This document shows, one piece after another, positions 34,040 through 41,966 of a stretch of 64,000 bases of DNA (position 1 is the stretch's first letter; each line of letters begins with the position of its first letter). Position numbers and translations under genes: made by a program. The stretch covers positions 806,001-870,000 of the forward strand of contig NZ_CP154858.1 of assembly GCF_041153465.1 (NCBI RefSeq). The letters run 5' to 3'. Under the pieces are notes generated by a model, which made no database searches, was not told the origin of the DNA, and saw nothing but the letters and a program-made list of their open reading frames with translations. The stretch comes from Thermohahella caldifontis (lineage in GTDB: Bacteria; Pseudomonadota; Gammaproteobacteria; Pseudomonadales; Oleiphilaceae).

Positions 34040-34232
34040 GGACTCCCTCTCGTGTTTGTTTTATTTATTGTGCATTCCCATCGGAACTCACTATAGCCTC
34101 ACGCCCCCGAGAATACCATTGTGTGGCCCGTCCGTGTTGCCCCTTACAACCAATGTCTAAACGCCTGTCAAGATGGTATCTGCCTGCGCTTTTGCGCATA
34201 ATCGGTGCCCCGAAGAGGAGATAGCCAAGACC

Positions 34233-35147
34233 ATGTGGTTCAAGAACGCCTGCATTTACAGTTTCACCAAACCCGTCCAGTGGGATACCGACCTTCTGGA
34301 ATCTCAGCTTGCCGAAGCCGCCTTTCAGCCCTGCGGCAAGACCCAGCCGTTTTCCATGGGCTGGACCTCCCCCGCGCCCGGCGCGGATGGTCCGCTCGTC
34401 TATCAGCAGGGACCGCACATTTTCATTGCCCTGCGTAAGGAAGAGCGCCTGCTGCCCGCATCCGTCGTCAAGGACGAGCTGGCCGAACGGGTCGCCATGA
34501 TTGAAGACAAGGAAGGACGGAAACTGCGCAAGAAGGAAAAGGATGCGCTCAAGGAAGAACTGATGATCGAACTGTACCCGCGTGCCTTCACCCGTCAGAA
34601 GGTCACCCGTGCCTGGATCGATACCTCAGCCAACCGTCTGGTACTCGACACTGCCACACCAGGCCGTGCCGATGAGTTCACCAGCTACCTGCGCCAGACC
34701 CTGGGCAGTCTGCCGGTTCGCCTCCTGGCCACCCGGGAATCCCCGACGGCCCTGTTCACCGGCTGGCTCAAGGAAGGGACTGCGCCCTCACCCCTGACCT
34801 GGCTGGATCAGGCTGAACTGCGTGCCGAATCCGATGACACGGTGATCCGGGTGAAAGGCGCAGGCCAGCTGGCGGATGCCATTCAGGCCCACCTGGACGA
34901 CGACATGCTGGTCACCCGCCTTGCCCTGTCCTGTGATGACCGCATCGCCTGCGTGGCCGGCGACGACCTGAAACTGCGCGCCATCCGGCCGCTGGATCAG
35001 GACGACAAGGCTGACCGTCATGCGGACGAAGATCCGATGGTGCGCTTTGACGCCGACGTGGCACTGATGACCGCAGAGCTGAGCCATCTGATCGATTCAC
35101 TGGTCAACGCCCTGGGCGGCGAAGACCAGACCGACATCATTCGCTGA
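34233..35147 (+). CDS. rdgC: Recombination-associated protein RdgC
   Basis: RdgC is a ring-shaped, non-specific DNA-binding protein that limits RecA activity at replication forks. The 304-residue product starts MWFKNACIYSFTKPV, the usual RdgC opening. It contains RKLRKKEKDALKEELMIELYPRAF near residue 95, the strongly conserved basic segment that contacts DNA. The ATG at 34233 was chosen on family alignment; GAGGAG lies about 12 bases upstream. Its stop overlaps the end of the convergent acetyltransferase gene by 11 bases. Confidence 0.95.
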   Translation: MWFKNACIYSFTKPVQWDTDLLESQLAEAAFQPCGKTQPFSMGWTSPAPGADGPLVYQQGPHIFIALRKEERLLPASVVKDELAERVAMIEDKEGRKLRKKEKDALKEELMIELYPRAFTRQKVTRAWIDTSANRLVLDTATPGRADEFTSYLRQTLGSLPVRLLATRESPTALFTGWLKEGTAPSPLTWLDQAELRAESDDTVIRVKGAGQLADAIQAHLDDDMLVTRLALSCDDRIACVAGDDLKLRAIRPLDQDDKADRHADEDPMVRFDADVALMTAELSHLIDSLVNALGGEDQTDIIR

Positions 35148-37884
35148 TTGTCTCGCCATGGAGCGCCGCCAGGCGCTCCTTCTGCCAGCCCTCCGGCTCA
35201 TTGAGCGGCAGACGCAGGGCCATGACTTCTTCCTCAGGATCATAGCAGATCTCGAACCCGAGCTTTTCCGCCAGGCGCAGCATGGGCTTGTTGTCCGGCA
35301 GTACCGTTCCCACCATTTCTATGGTGCCCCGTTCCGTACAGTACTCGATCATCTTGCGCATCAGCACCCAGCCCAGGTTTTCGCCACGCATGTCATCCCG
35401 CACGATCACGGCAAATTCGCACTGAATATTGTCCGGATCCGTCCAGGTGCGCACCACACCCAGCGTTTCCTCCGTACCATCGCCCCGATCCGCCACGGCA
35501 ATGAATGCCATTTCCCGGTCGTAGTCGATGTGCAGCATGCGCACCAGATCATCATGACTCAGATGCTTGCGGTAATGGAAAAACCGGTAGCGGATGGATT
35601 CCGGTGAGAGCTTCGAATGGAACTCGATATGCGCCGGTTCATCCTCGGGGCGAACCGGCCGGATTTCCACCTTGCGCCGGGAGCGCGGCAAAATGATCCA
35701 CTCCCGCAGCTCCTCCGGATAGGGCTCGATGGCCGGTCGCATTGGCGGTCCGAGATCAATGGCCATGTCCACGGCCACCACGCCCTCCTGATCAAACAGC
35801 AGGGGCTCGATTTCCACGCCACGGATAACGGGCAGATCCACCACCAGCTGGGACAATGCGATGAGCGCCTCGCAGAGCGCATGGCTGTCCTGCTCCGGCC
35901 GGTAGGAATAGGTTTTCAACAGCCTGTACATGTGCGAGCGCGAGACCAGATCCTCGGCCAGCGTCAGATTGAGCGGCGGCAGCGCCACCTGCCGGTCGGC
36001 CAGCACGTTCACGCGCACGCCCCCCGCGCCACAGAGGATCAGCGGCCCGAAACATTCATCACGGGTCACCCCGATGTTGAAGGCAATCCCCCCTGCATCC
36101 TTGATGGCATCCTGCACCGAATACCCCACGAACGCCTCGGGCGAAAAGACCCGGTCGCCATCCGCACGCAGCTGCTCGCAGGCCTTGCGGACCGCGTCCG
36201 GATCGCTGACGCGCCGGACCGTGGAATTGAACAGTCGCCGGGGCCTGTCTTCACCCAGAAACGGCTCCTGCAAGGGGGTGTAGTGAATCTTGATATTGAC
36301 CGGCCCCTTCTTCTCCCGCACCACTTCGGACACATCATCCGGTGTCTGACAATAACGGGTTTCCAGCGCTCGGATACCATAGTTGGCAACCACCGCCCTC
36401 GCCTCTTCATTGGTCAGGCTCGTACGGCCGGCGTCAAAGGCGGCCATGACAATCTTGCGCGCCCGGGAACGGTCCACCCAGGGGTTCACATAGGAACGCG
36501 GGGTCTGGCGCAGCAGCTCCTGACTTTTCTGATGGTTGACCAGATGCATGAAGGCCTTGATGGCCTTGTCCGGTGTGAAGAACGTGGGAATACCCGCCTC
36601 CCAGAACGCCTGGCGGGCATCCTGCACGGTCGCGTAGCCCATCCAGCAGGTGAAGATGTTCATGTAACTGCGCTTCGCAGCCTGAATGACCGCATCGGCC
36701 ACCTGCAGGGAGTCCTCGGTCAGACTCGGACTGAACATCACCAGCACGTTCGAGACGTTCGGGTCCTTCTCCAGAATCTCGATTGCCCGGGCGTAGGTGG
36801 ACGGCCCGGCATCGTAATTGAGATCCACCGGATTGCGCCGTGTCCAGTAAGGCGGGAGAATGTCCGCCAGCGCTTCGATGGTTTCGGGGGCCAGTTCCGC
36901 CAGTTCCCCCTTCAGGCTCGCCAGGCGATCCACCGCCAGCACCCCGGGGCCAAAGCCATTGGTCAACACCGCCAGAGAATGCTTGCGTACCGGCTTCATC
37001 CGCGACAGGGTTTCCAGGGCATCGAACATCTCGTCCATGCCGTTTACCCGCAGAATCCCCGCACGGCGCAGCACCGCATCATAAATGATGTCCACCTGGG
37101 TCAGCCCCGGCGGCGGCGCATGCACCTTCCACTGGCTCTCGGGCACCCTGCCGCTCTTGATGGCAATGACCGGCTTGCCGCGACTGACCGAACGCACCGC
37201 CGAAATGAAGCGCCTTGGATTGGGAATGTTCTCGATATGCAGCAGCAGTGCCTGGGTCTTTCGGTCCTGGGCCAGATAATCCACGAGATCATCCAGATCC
37301 ACGTCAATGCCATCCCCCAGGGTCACCAGATGGGAGAAGCCCACCTCCCGGTGCAGGGCCCAGTCCACCACCGCACCCGCCACCGTACCGGACTGGCCGA
37401 TATAGGAAATCTTGCCCGGCAGCACCCCCATGTGCAGGTAGGTGGCATTGATGTGCCGGTGCGCGCTCATGTAGCCCACCGTATTGGGGCCCAGCACCCG
37501 CATCCGGTAGCGCGCTGCAATGTCCCGGACGGAGTACATCAGTGGCCGGCCGCTGCGGCTGTGCGTCCGGGACAGCCCTCCGGTAAGAATCATGCAGGCC
37601 CGCACCTTGTGCTTGCCCAGCTTGTCCACCATCTTGGGCACCGTCTCCGGCGGCGTACAGATAATGGCCAGATCCGGCACAAACGGCAAATGATGTACCC
37701 GTGCATAACAGGGGATGCCGTGCACCTCATCGTATTTCTCGTTCACCACCGCCAGGCGCCCCTTGTAATCCGAGGCCATCAGGTTGCGAAGAACCATCCC
37801 GCCAAGGTTAGAGGCCCTTTCGGATGCCCCGAGAATCACGATGGATTGGGGATTGAAGAGGCGGTCCAGATGTCGCGTGCTCAC
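35137..37884 (-). CDS. Pat-type protein lysine acetyltransferase (acyl-CoA synthetase-like + GNAT)
   Basis: The protein is 915 residues. A CoA-binding/NDP-forming acyl-CoA synthetase module comes first (about 1-460; FNPQSIVILGASERASNLGG and YIGQSGTVAGAVVDWA). An ATP-grasp-like segment follows (about 480-720), then a C-terminal GNAT domain (about 735-900) with the acetyl-CoA loop VRDDMRGENLGWVLMRKM. This is the architecture of Pat/PatZ (YfiQ) enzymes, which acetylate a lysine of Acs and other proteins. The synthetase part usually acts as a regulatory sensor. An ADP-forming acetate-CoA ligase role is less likely with the GNAT domain attached. Proximity to acs supports the acetyltransferase reading. 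Confidence 0.9.
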   Translation of the reverse strand: MSTRHLDRLFNPQSIVILGASERASNLGGMVLRNLMASDYKGRLAVVNEKYDEVHGIPCYARVHHLPFVPDLAIICTPPETVPKMVDKLGKHKVRACMILTGGLSRTHSRSGRPLMYSVRDIAARYRMRVLGPNTVGYMSAHRHINATYLHMGVLPGKISYIGQSGTVAGAVVDWALHREVGFSHLVTLGDGIDVDLDDLVDYLAQDRKTQALLLHIENIPNPRRFISAVRSVSRGKPVIAIKSGRVPESQWKVHAPPPGLTQVDIIYDAVLRRAGILRVNGMDEMFDALETLSRMKPVRKHSLAVLTNGFGPGVLAVDRLASLKGELAELAPETIEALADILPPYWTRRNPVDLNYDAGPSTYARAIEILEKDPNVSNVLVMFSPSLTEDSLQVADAVIQAAKRSYMNIFTCWMGYATVQDARQAFWEAGIPTFFTPDKAIKAFMHLVNHQKSQELLRQTPRSYVNPWVDRSRARKIVMAAFDAGRTSLTNEEARAVVANYGIRALETRYCQTPDDVSEVVREKKGPVNIKIHYTPLQEPFLGEDRPRRLFNSTVRRVSDPDAVRKACEQLRADGDRVFSPEAFVGYSVQDAIKDAGGIAFNIGVTRDECFGPLILCGAGGVRVNVLADRQVALPPLNLTLAEDLVSRSHMYRLLKTYSYRPEQDSHALCEALIALSQLVVDLPVIRGVEIEPLLFDQEGVVAVDMAIDLGPPMRPAIEPYPEELREWIILPRSRRKVEIRPVRPEDEPAHIEFHSKLSPESIRYRFFHYRKHLSHDDLVRMLHIDYDREMAFIAVADRGDGTEETLGVVRTWTDPDNIQCEFAVIVRDDMRGENLGWVLMRKMIEYCTERGTIEMVGTVLPDNKPMLRLAEKLGFEICYDPEEEVMALRLPLNEPEGWQKERLAALHGETISE

Positions 37885-38011
37885 AATCGGGTACCCTGGT
37901 CAGATGAGGTCAGACCAGCTTATCCTACTCAGGTCGAAGGTCAAAGACCTTGACCCCTGTCAGCTTCGCCGGGTAATTTACAGGACAACGACAACAACAA
38001 GGACACCGGGC

Positions 38012-38935
38012 ATGACCACAGCGCTGTTCCATCATCAGGACTGTGAAAAACACAACATGGGGCCCGAACATCCGGAAAGTCCCCTCCGTATTGCCGCCAT
38101 ACTCAATCAGCTGCAGGACAGCGCACTGCTGGACGAACTGGTCATTGTCCGCCCGGACGAAGCCCAGCGCGAACTGATCGCCCAGGTTCACCCGGACAGC
38201 CACATTACCCAGCTCGAGCTGATCCAGCCGCCACAGGGTCGGGTCTTCGTGGATCCGGACACCGCCATCATGCCCGACACCCTCCGTGCGGCCTTCCTGG
38301 CTGCCGGTGCGGCAGTGGAAGCCACGGACGCCATCCTGTCCGGCGAATTCGATACCGCCTTCTGCGCCACCCGCCCGCCCGGCCACCATGCCGAACGCAA
38401 CCGCGCCATGGGATTCTGCTTCTTCAACAATGTCGCCATCGCCGCCATGCGTGCACTCAACTATCACGCACTGGAGCGGGTTGCCATCATTGACTTCGAT
38501 GTCCACCAGGGCAACGGCACCATGGATATTTTCAAGGACGATCCGCGGGTACTGGTCTGTTCCTCATTCCAGCATCCCCACTACCCCAACAGCCACTATT
38601 TCATGGAGCAGGAACACATCGTCAACACGCCGCTGGAGGCAGGAACGGACGGTCGCGGTTTCCGGCGCGCGGTGGAACGGGACTGGCTGCACCGGCTGCA
38701 GGACCACAAACCCCAGATGATCTTTGTCTCGGCGGGATTTGATGCCCACGAGCTGGATCCGCTCGGAGACCTGCGCCTCACGGCCAGGGACTATGCCTGG
38801 GTCACGCGTCTCATCATGGATGTGGCAAAAAGCAGCGCACGCGGGCGCGTGCTGTCCATACTGGAAGGGGGTTACAACCTCAAGGCGCTGGCCGAGAGCG
38901 TGGACCAGCACCTGCAGGTACTGGCCGGTCACTGA
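38012..38935 (+). CDS. Histone deacetylase/AcuC-family deacetylase
   Basis: The 307-residue zinc hydrolase of the arginase/deacetylase fold has the full set of active-site motifs. These are RPPGHHAERNRAMGFCFFNN near residue 128 (general base His pair), DFDVHQGNGT near 165 (zinc Asp and His), SAGFDAH near 240 (second zinc Asp), and LEGGYN near 288 (Tyr). Family members remove acetyl groups from proteins or small amines. Divergent from pat and near acs, it is a candidate for reactivating acetylated Acs, as AcuC does in Bacillus. AAGGA lies eight bases before the ATG. Confidence 0.92.
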   Translation: MTTALFHHQDCEKHNMGPEHPESPLRIAAILNQLQDSALLDELVIVRPDEAQRELIAQVHPDSHITQLELIQPPQGRVFVDPDTAIMPDTLRAAFLAAGAAVEATDAILSGEFDTAFCATRPPGHHAERNRAMGFCFFNNVAIAAMRALNYHALERVAIIDFDVHQGNGTMDIFKDDPRVLVCSSFQHPHYPNSHYFMEQEHIVNTPLEAGTDGRGFRRAVERDWLHRLQDHKPQMIFVSAGFDAHELDPLGDLRLTARDYAWVTRLIMDVAKSSARGRVLSILEGGYNLKALAESVDQHLQVLAGH

Positions 38936-38941
38936 AGCAAT

Positions 38942-38966
38942 GCAGGGGCCTCAGACCAGCCCCTGC
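38942..38966. terminator. Hairpin between convergent deacetylase and fliS genes
   Basis: GCAGGGGC and GCCCCTGC form an eight-base stem with a nine-base loop that includes the fliS stop. No T-run follows on either strand, so its role as a terminator is likely but not certain. Confidence 0.45.
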
Positions 38967-39349
38967 TCAAGCGCCTCTTCACGGATGGCTGCCCAGGCAT
39001 CACGAATCTGACGCAGGTGCCCGGCCACTTCTTCGAGAATGGCCACATCATTTTTCAGATTGGCCTCGAACAGGCGCCGCTCCATGTAGTCATAGAGCGC
39101 ATCCAGATTGTCGGCCAGTTCGCCGCCCTTCTCCTTGTCCAGAAAGCCGCGCAGACCACCAATGATTTCAATGGCCTTGTTGATCAGGCGGTTCTTGCCC
39201 TCGTAATTCTTCGCCGTAATCTGTGCCCGGGCCATGGAAATGCGCTCCAGTGCACCGTCATACAGCAGCTGAATCAGCTTGTGACGGTCAGCATCCACGA
39301 TACTGGTCTGACTGTTGACCGCCTGATACTGGGATACTGCATTCATCAT
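38951..39349 (-). CDS. fliS: Flagellin export chaperone FliS
   Basis: FliS binds the C terminus of flagellin in the cytosol, prevents early polymerisation and delivers it to the export gate. The 132-residue, all-helical product carries the family core SIVDADRHKLIQLLYDGALERI near residue 16, NRLINKAIEIIGGLRGFLD and ALYDYMERRLFEAN. GGAGCAG precedes the tandem ATG. It follows fliD by 16 bases and probably shares its sigma-28 transcript. Confidence 0.94.
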   Translation of the reverse strand: MMNAVSQYQAVNSQTSIVDADRHKLIQLLYDGALERISMARAQITAKNYEGKNRLINKAIEIIGGLRGFLDKEKGGELADNLDALYDYMERRLFEANLKNDVAILEEVAGHLRQIRDAWAAIREEALEQGLV

Positions 39350-39365
39350 ATCTGCTCCACCTCTT

Positions 39366-41339
39366 TTAATCTTTCGACGACCCGGTCAGGGCATCCAGCT
39401 GCGCACTGATAAACTGTTCCGTACTTTTCAGGTTGGAAATCACAATGTCCGCTGCCGTAAACTGTTTAGCCAACCGTGTGGTCAGCGCCTCGATACGGGC
39501 CTCCATTTTTGAACGCTCTTCCGCAATCAGAGACAACTGCTTGTTGAAGGTCTCCATCGCTGCGGTCAGCGTACCGTCCACGGTCAGCATGCCGTTGATC
39601 CCGTCAATCAGCTGCTCGGCAACCCCTTCAATATAGGTCACTTTTCCGCGCGGGCCGGTCGTTCCACCAACAATGTCCACGGCAATGCCATCGGAAGGAT
39701 CGCCTTCTGCGGCAATCAGCCGCTGTCCCTGCCCGGTGGCCGCCTTGCCATTGATGGTGCCGGCCACATCGACCCCATCCGTGCCGGTGCCCACGGCAAT
39801 TCCCAGGGTGGAGGCGGTATTGGTATCCACCGCAGTGATTTCCACCTTGGAACTGCTACCGTAAGTTCCGGAGGTAAACACCAGCTGATTGCTGGAATCC
39901 AGAGACACCTTCACGGTCTTTCCGGCCGCCTTGAGGGAAGAATCCGCATCCAGCTGCTTCTGAATCTCCGTCACCAGCGCCGCATTGGAATAGGTATTCT
40001 GGGTCAGCGTAATGGTACCGGACTCGGTGCCATCCACCTTGATTCTGAACGTATCGTTGCTGGCATCAATCACCGTCGAGCCGGAGAGGGCCACACTGCC
40101 GGCCAGACTGCCCTGGGTGGCCATCTGGGTCACCTCGATGGCATAGCTGCCCGGTACCGTCTTGGACGTGGCACGCACGAACTTCACCTGGGGATCATCC
40201 GTGCGCCCCTGATCGGCAAAGAGGGCCGTCACGTCATCCGGCGCCTGTGCCAGCTTGGCCTTGAGTACCGAGCTGTCCAGCTCCAGCTTGCCCGTATCCT
40301 TGTTACTGGTGATACCCAGCTCGCTCAGTGCCCGCACCTGGGCACTTTCCAGGCCCTTCACCGGGCTGGACAGGGTGCTGCGAATCTGGTTCTCGATGGT
40401 ACGCACGGCAGAGTTGCCCAGCAGGTTGCCCGCTTCCCCGCTCGTGGTATTGAAATCCGTCACCTCGTTGAGGATATCCTTCAGGGCATTGTATTTGTCC
40501 ACAAAGTCCTGAACCCGCTCCACGACCTTGTCCGTATCCTGGCTCACCTGAACGGTTGCCGGTGAGGTGGTTTCTCCGGTGAAGGTAAAGCTCAGACCCT
40601 CCAGCAGATCGTCCACCGTATTGCTGCTGCGGCTGATGGCGATACCGTTGAGCGTAAAGTTGAGATCCTTTGCCGCAACCATTTCCGTCATGTTCTTCTG
40701 GGTCGCGTCAAAACTGAAGCGGGACAGGCCGGATGTATCCGTGTTATTGCCGTCGTTGTCCGTCACGGAAATGCTGATGGCATTGGACGCTCCGGAATTT
40801 TCCGAGGTCAGCAAAAGCTGATAGCCACTGCCCGTATTCACAACACTCGCACTGACGCCGAGCCCGTCTTCACCATTGATGGCGTTGGCAATGCCCTGCA
40901 GGGTGTTGTTGGAATTGTCGATGGTGATGTTCCTGGTGGTACCGTTAACCGTAATGGCCAGCGTACCGGTGCCGAGGGTCGTGGTGTTGGCGTCTGCCAC
41001 CACCTCACTGGCGATGGAATGGTTGGTTGCCAGCTGGGAAACACCAATGCTGTAACTGCCCAATGCCGCACTTTCCGATGCCGTCACACTGATGGCCGAA
41101 GAACCGCTGGTTGCGATGCGGCTGTTGACCGCCTCCGGCTGCGCCAGCACCCGTGAAGAAATGCGAAGATCCGTCAGCGCACTCTGAATGCGCCCCAGAT
41201 CCGAAAGTTTGGCATTGATGCTTTCTTCCTTCGCATCAAGCCGCTTTTCGGTGGGTTCGCGCTCGGCAGCCGCCAGCTTGTCGATCAGATCACTGGTCAA
41301 CACGCCCGAACCGATGCCGATGGAAGAAATGTTCGCCAT
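39366..41339 (-). CDS. fliD: Flagellar filament cap protein FliD
   Basis: FliD caps the growing filament and assists insertion of flagellin subunits. The product is 657 residues, longer than the roughly 470 of E. coli. FliD_N starts with SSIGIGSGVLTSDLIDKLAAAE, and the FliD_C region ends with coiled-coil sequence (SLIAEERSKMEARIEALTTRL) and KSTEQFISAQLDALTGSSKD. The centre contains flagellin_IN-like modules (TLGTGTLAITVNGTTRNITI and SYAIEVTQMATQGSLAGSVAL), which accounts for the extra length. A near-perfect sigma-28 promoter lies 46 bases upstream of the ATG. Confidence 0.94.
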   Translation of the reverse strand: MANISSIGIGSGVLTSDLIDKLAAAEREPTEKRLDAKEESINAKLSDLGRIQSALTDLRISSRVLAQPEAVNSRIATSGSSAISVTASESAALGSYSIGVSQLATNHSIASEVVADANTTTLGTGTLAITVNGTTRNITIDNSNNTLQGIANAINGEDGLGVSASVVNTGSGYQLLLTSENSGASNAISISVTDNDGNNTDTSGLSRFSFDATQKNMTEMVAAKDLNFTLNGIAISRSSNTVDDLLEGLSFTFTGETTSPATVQVSQDTDKVVERVQDFVDKYNALKDILNEVTDFNTTSGEAGNLLGNSAVRTIENQIRSTLSSPVKGLESAQVRALSELGITSNKDTGKLELDSSVLKAKLAQAPDDVTALFADQGRTDDPQVKFVRATSKTVPGSYAIEVTQMATQGSLAGSVALSGSTVIDASNDTFRIKVDGTESGTITLTQNTYSNAALVTEIQKQLDADSSLKAAGKTVKVSLDSSNQLVFTSGTYGSSSKVEITAVDTNTASTLGIAVGTGTDGVDVAGTINGKAATGQGQRLIAAEGDPSDGIAVDIVGGTTGPRGKVTYIEGVAEQLIDGINGMLTVDGTLTAAMETFNKQLSLIAEERSKMEARIEALTTRLAKQFTAADIVISNLKSTEQFISAQLDALTGSSKD

Positions 41340-41384
41340 ACCGAACCCCCAAAAACGAAAACAGGATGAACCCTGGTAAATATC

Positions 41385-41411
41385 TTATCGGCAAGAGGGG
41401 GCAAAACTTTG
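41385..41411 (-). promoter_or_regulatory. Sigma-28 (FliA) promoter of fliD-fliS
   Basis: Read on the minus strand: -35 CAAAGTTT (41411-41404), 11-base spacer, -10 GCCGATAA (41392-41385). The -10 box is a perfect match and the -35 has one change from TAAAGTTT. The start of transcription should be near 41378. The -35 sits in one arm of an inverted repeat (GGGGCAAA/TTTGCCCC). Confidence 0.88.
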
Positions 41412-41448
41412 CCCCGTTTTGTAAAAATGTGTTTCGGCTTGCCGCGAT

Positions 41449-41883
41449 CTACACCGAAGTGCTGATCAGATTTACCGGTTGTTCATCCTGCAAGTTACGC
41501 GCCAACCTGAGCGCTACCTCATCGGGTATCTGCCGTATGACTTCCTGCGTCTGGCGATCCACCACCGTCACCACCGTCTTGCCGGATGCATCATCCAGCT
41601 CGAACTTCAGGTCCCGCTGCACGGTCTGCACATACTCGTTGAGATGACTGACCGCCTCTTTCAGGGCCTGCCGTTCATCCTCGATCTGCGCTTTCTCCCG
41701 TGCCACGGCACTCTGTGAAGCATCCGGTGAGTCCGGTTTTGCTGATGGTGCAGGTACGTCTTGCGCCCGGGCCGGTGACGTTTGATCCGGAGGCTGCGCA
41801 ACGGCCGACGGGGCAGGAGCGCTCAGACGCCCCCGCCCTGCCAGAGTCATGTTGCCCAGATCCGTGTACTTCAGATCATTCAT
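41449..41883 (-). CDS. flaG: FlaG family flagellar protein
   Basis: FlaG proteins affect filament length in polar flagellates. The product is 144 residues. The first half is Pro/Ala/Ser-rich and probably disordered. The conserved FlaG domain fills the second half: LNEYVQTVQRDLKFELDDAS, then VVTVVDRQTQEVIRQIPDEV and ALRLARNLQ. It lies between the flagellin gene (83 bases upstream, with a hairpin) and fliD, the usual order flagellin-flaG-fliD-fliS of polar systems. Confidence 0.9.
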   Translation of the reverse strand: MNDLKYTDLGNMTLAGRGRLSAPAPSAVAQPPDQTSPARAQDVPAPSAKPDSPDASQSAVAREKAQIEDERQALKEAVSHLNEYVQTVQRDLKFELDDASGKTVVTVVDRQTQEVIRQIPDEVALRLARNLQDEQPVNLISTSV

Positions 41884-41913
41884 AAATCACCTCGCTGCGC
41901 CCGTTGTGCCTTC

Positions 41914-41939
41914 AGCCGGCCAGGTTACCCTGACCGGCT
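41914..41939 (-). terminator. Hairpin after flagellin gene
   Basis: AGCCGGCCAGG / CCTGACCGGCT pair over 11 bases with one mismatch around a four-base loop, 28 bases after the flagellin stop. No T-run follows, so it may act as an mRNA 3' stabiliser or attenuator that lets some transcripts continue into flaG. Confidence 0.5.
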
Positions 41940-41966
41940 TCCGGGAGCGAGCTGCCCGTCAACTCC

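Noticed and set aside
35617..37953. Long plus-strand open frame opposite the Pat-type gene (778 codons)
   Set aside because: Shadow of a well-supported gene; composition is that of a reverse frame (His, Arg, Gln rich) and it runs through the upstream region of the true gene.
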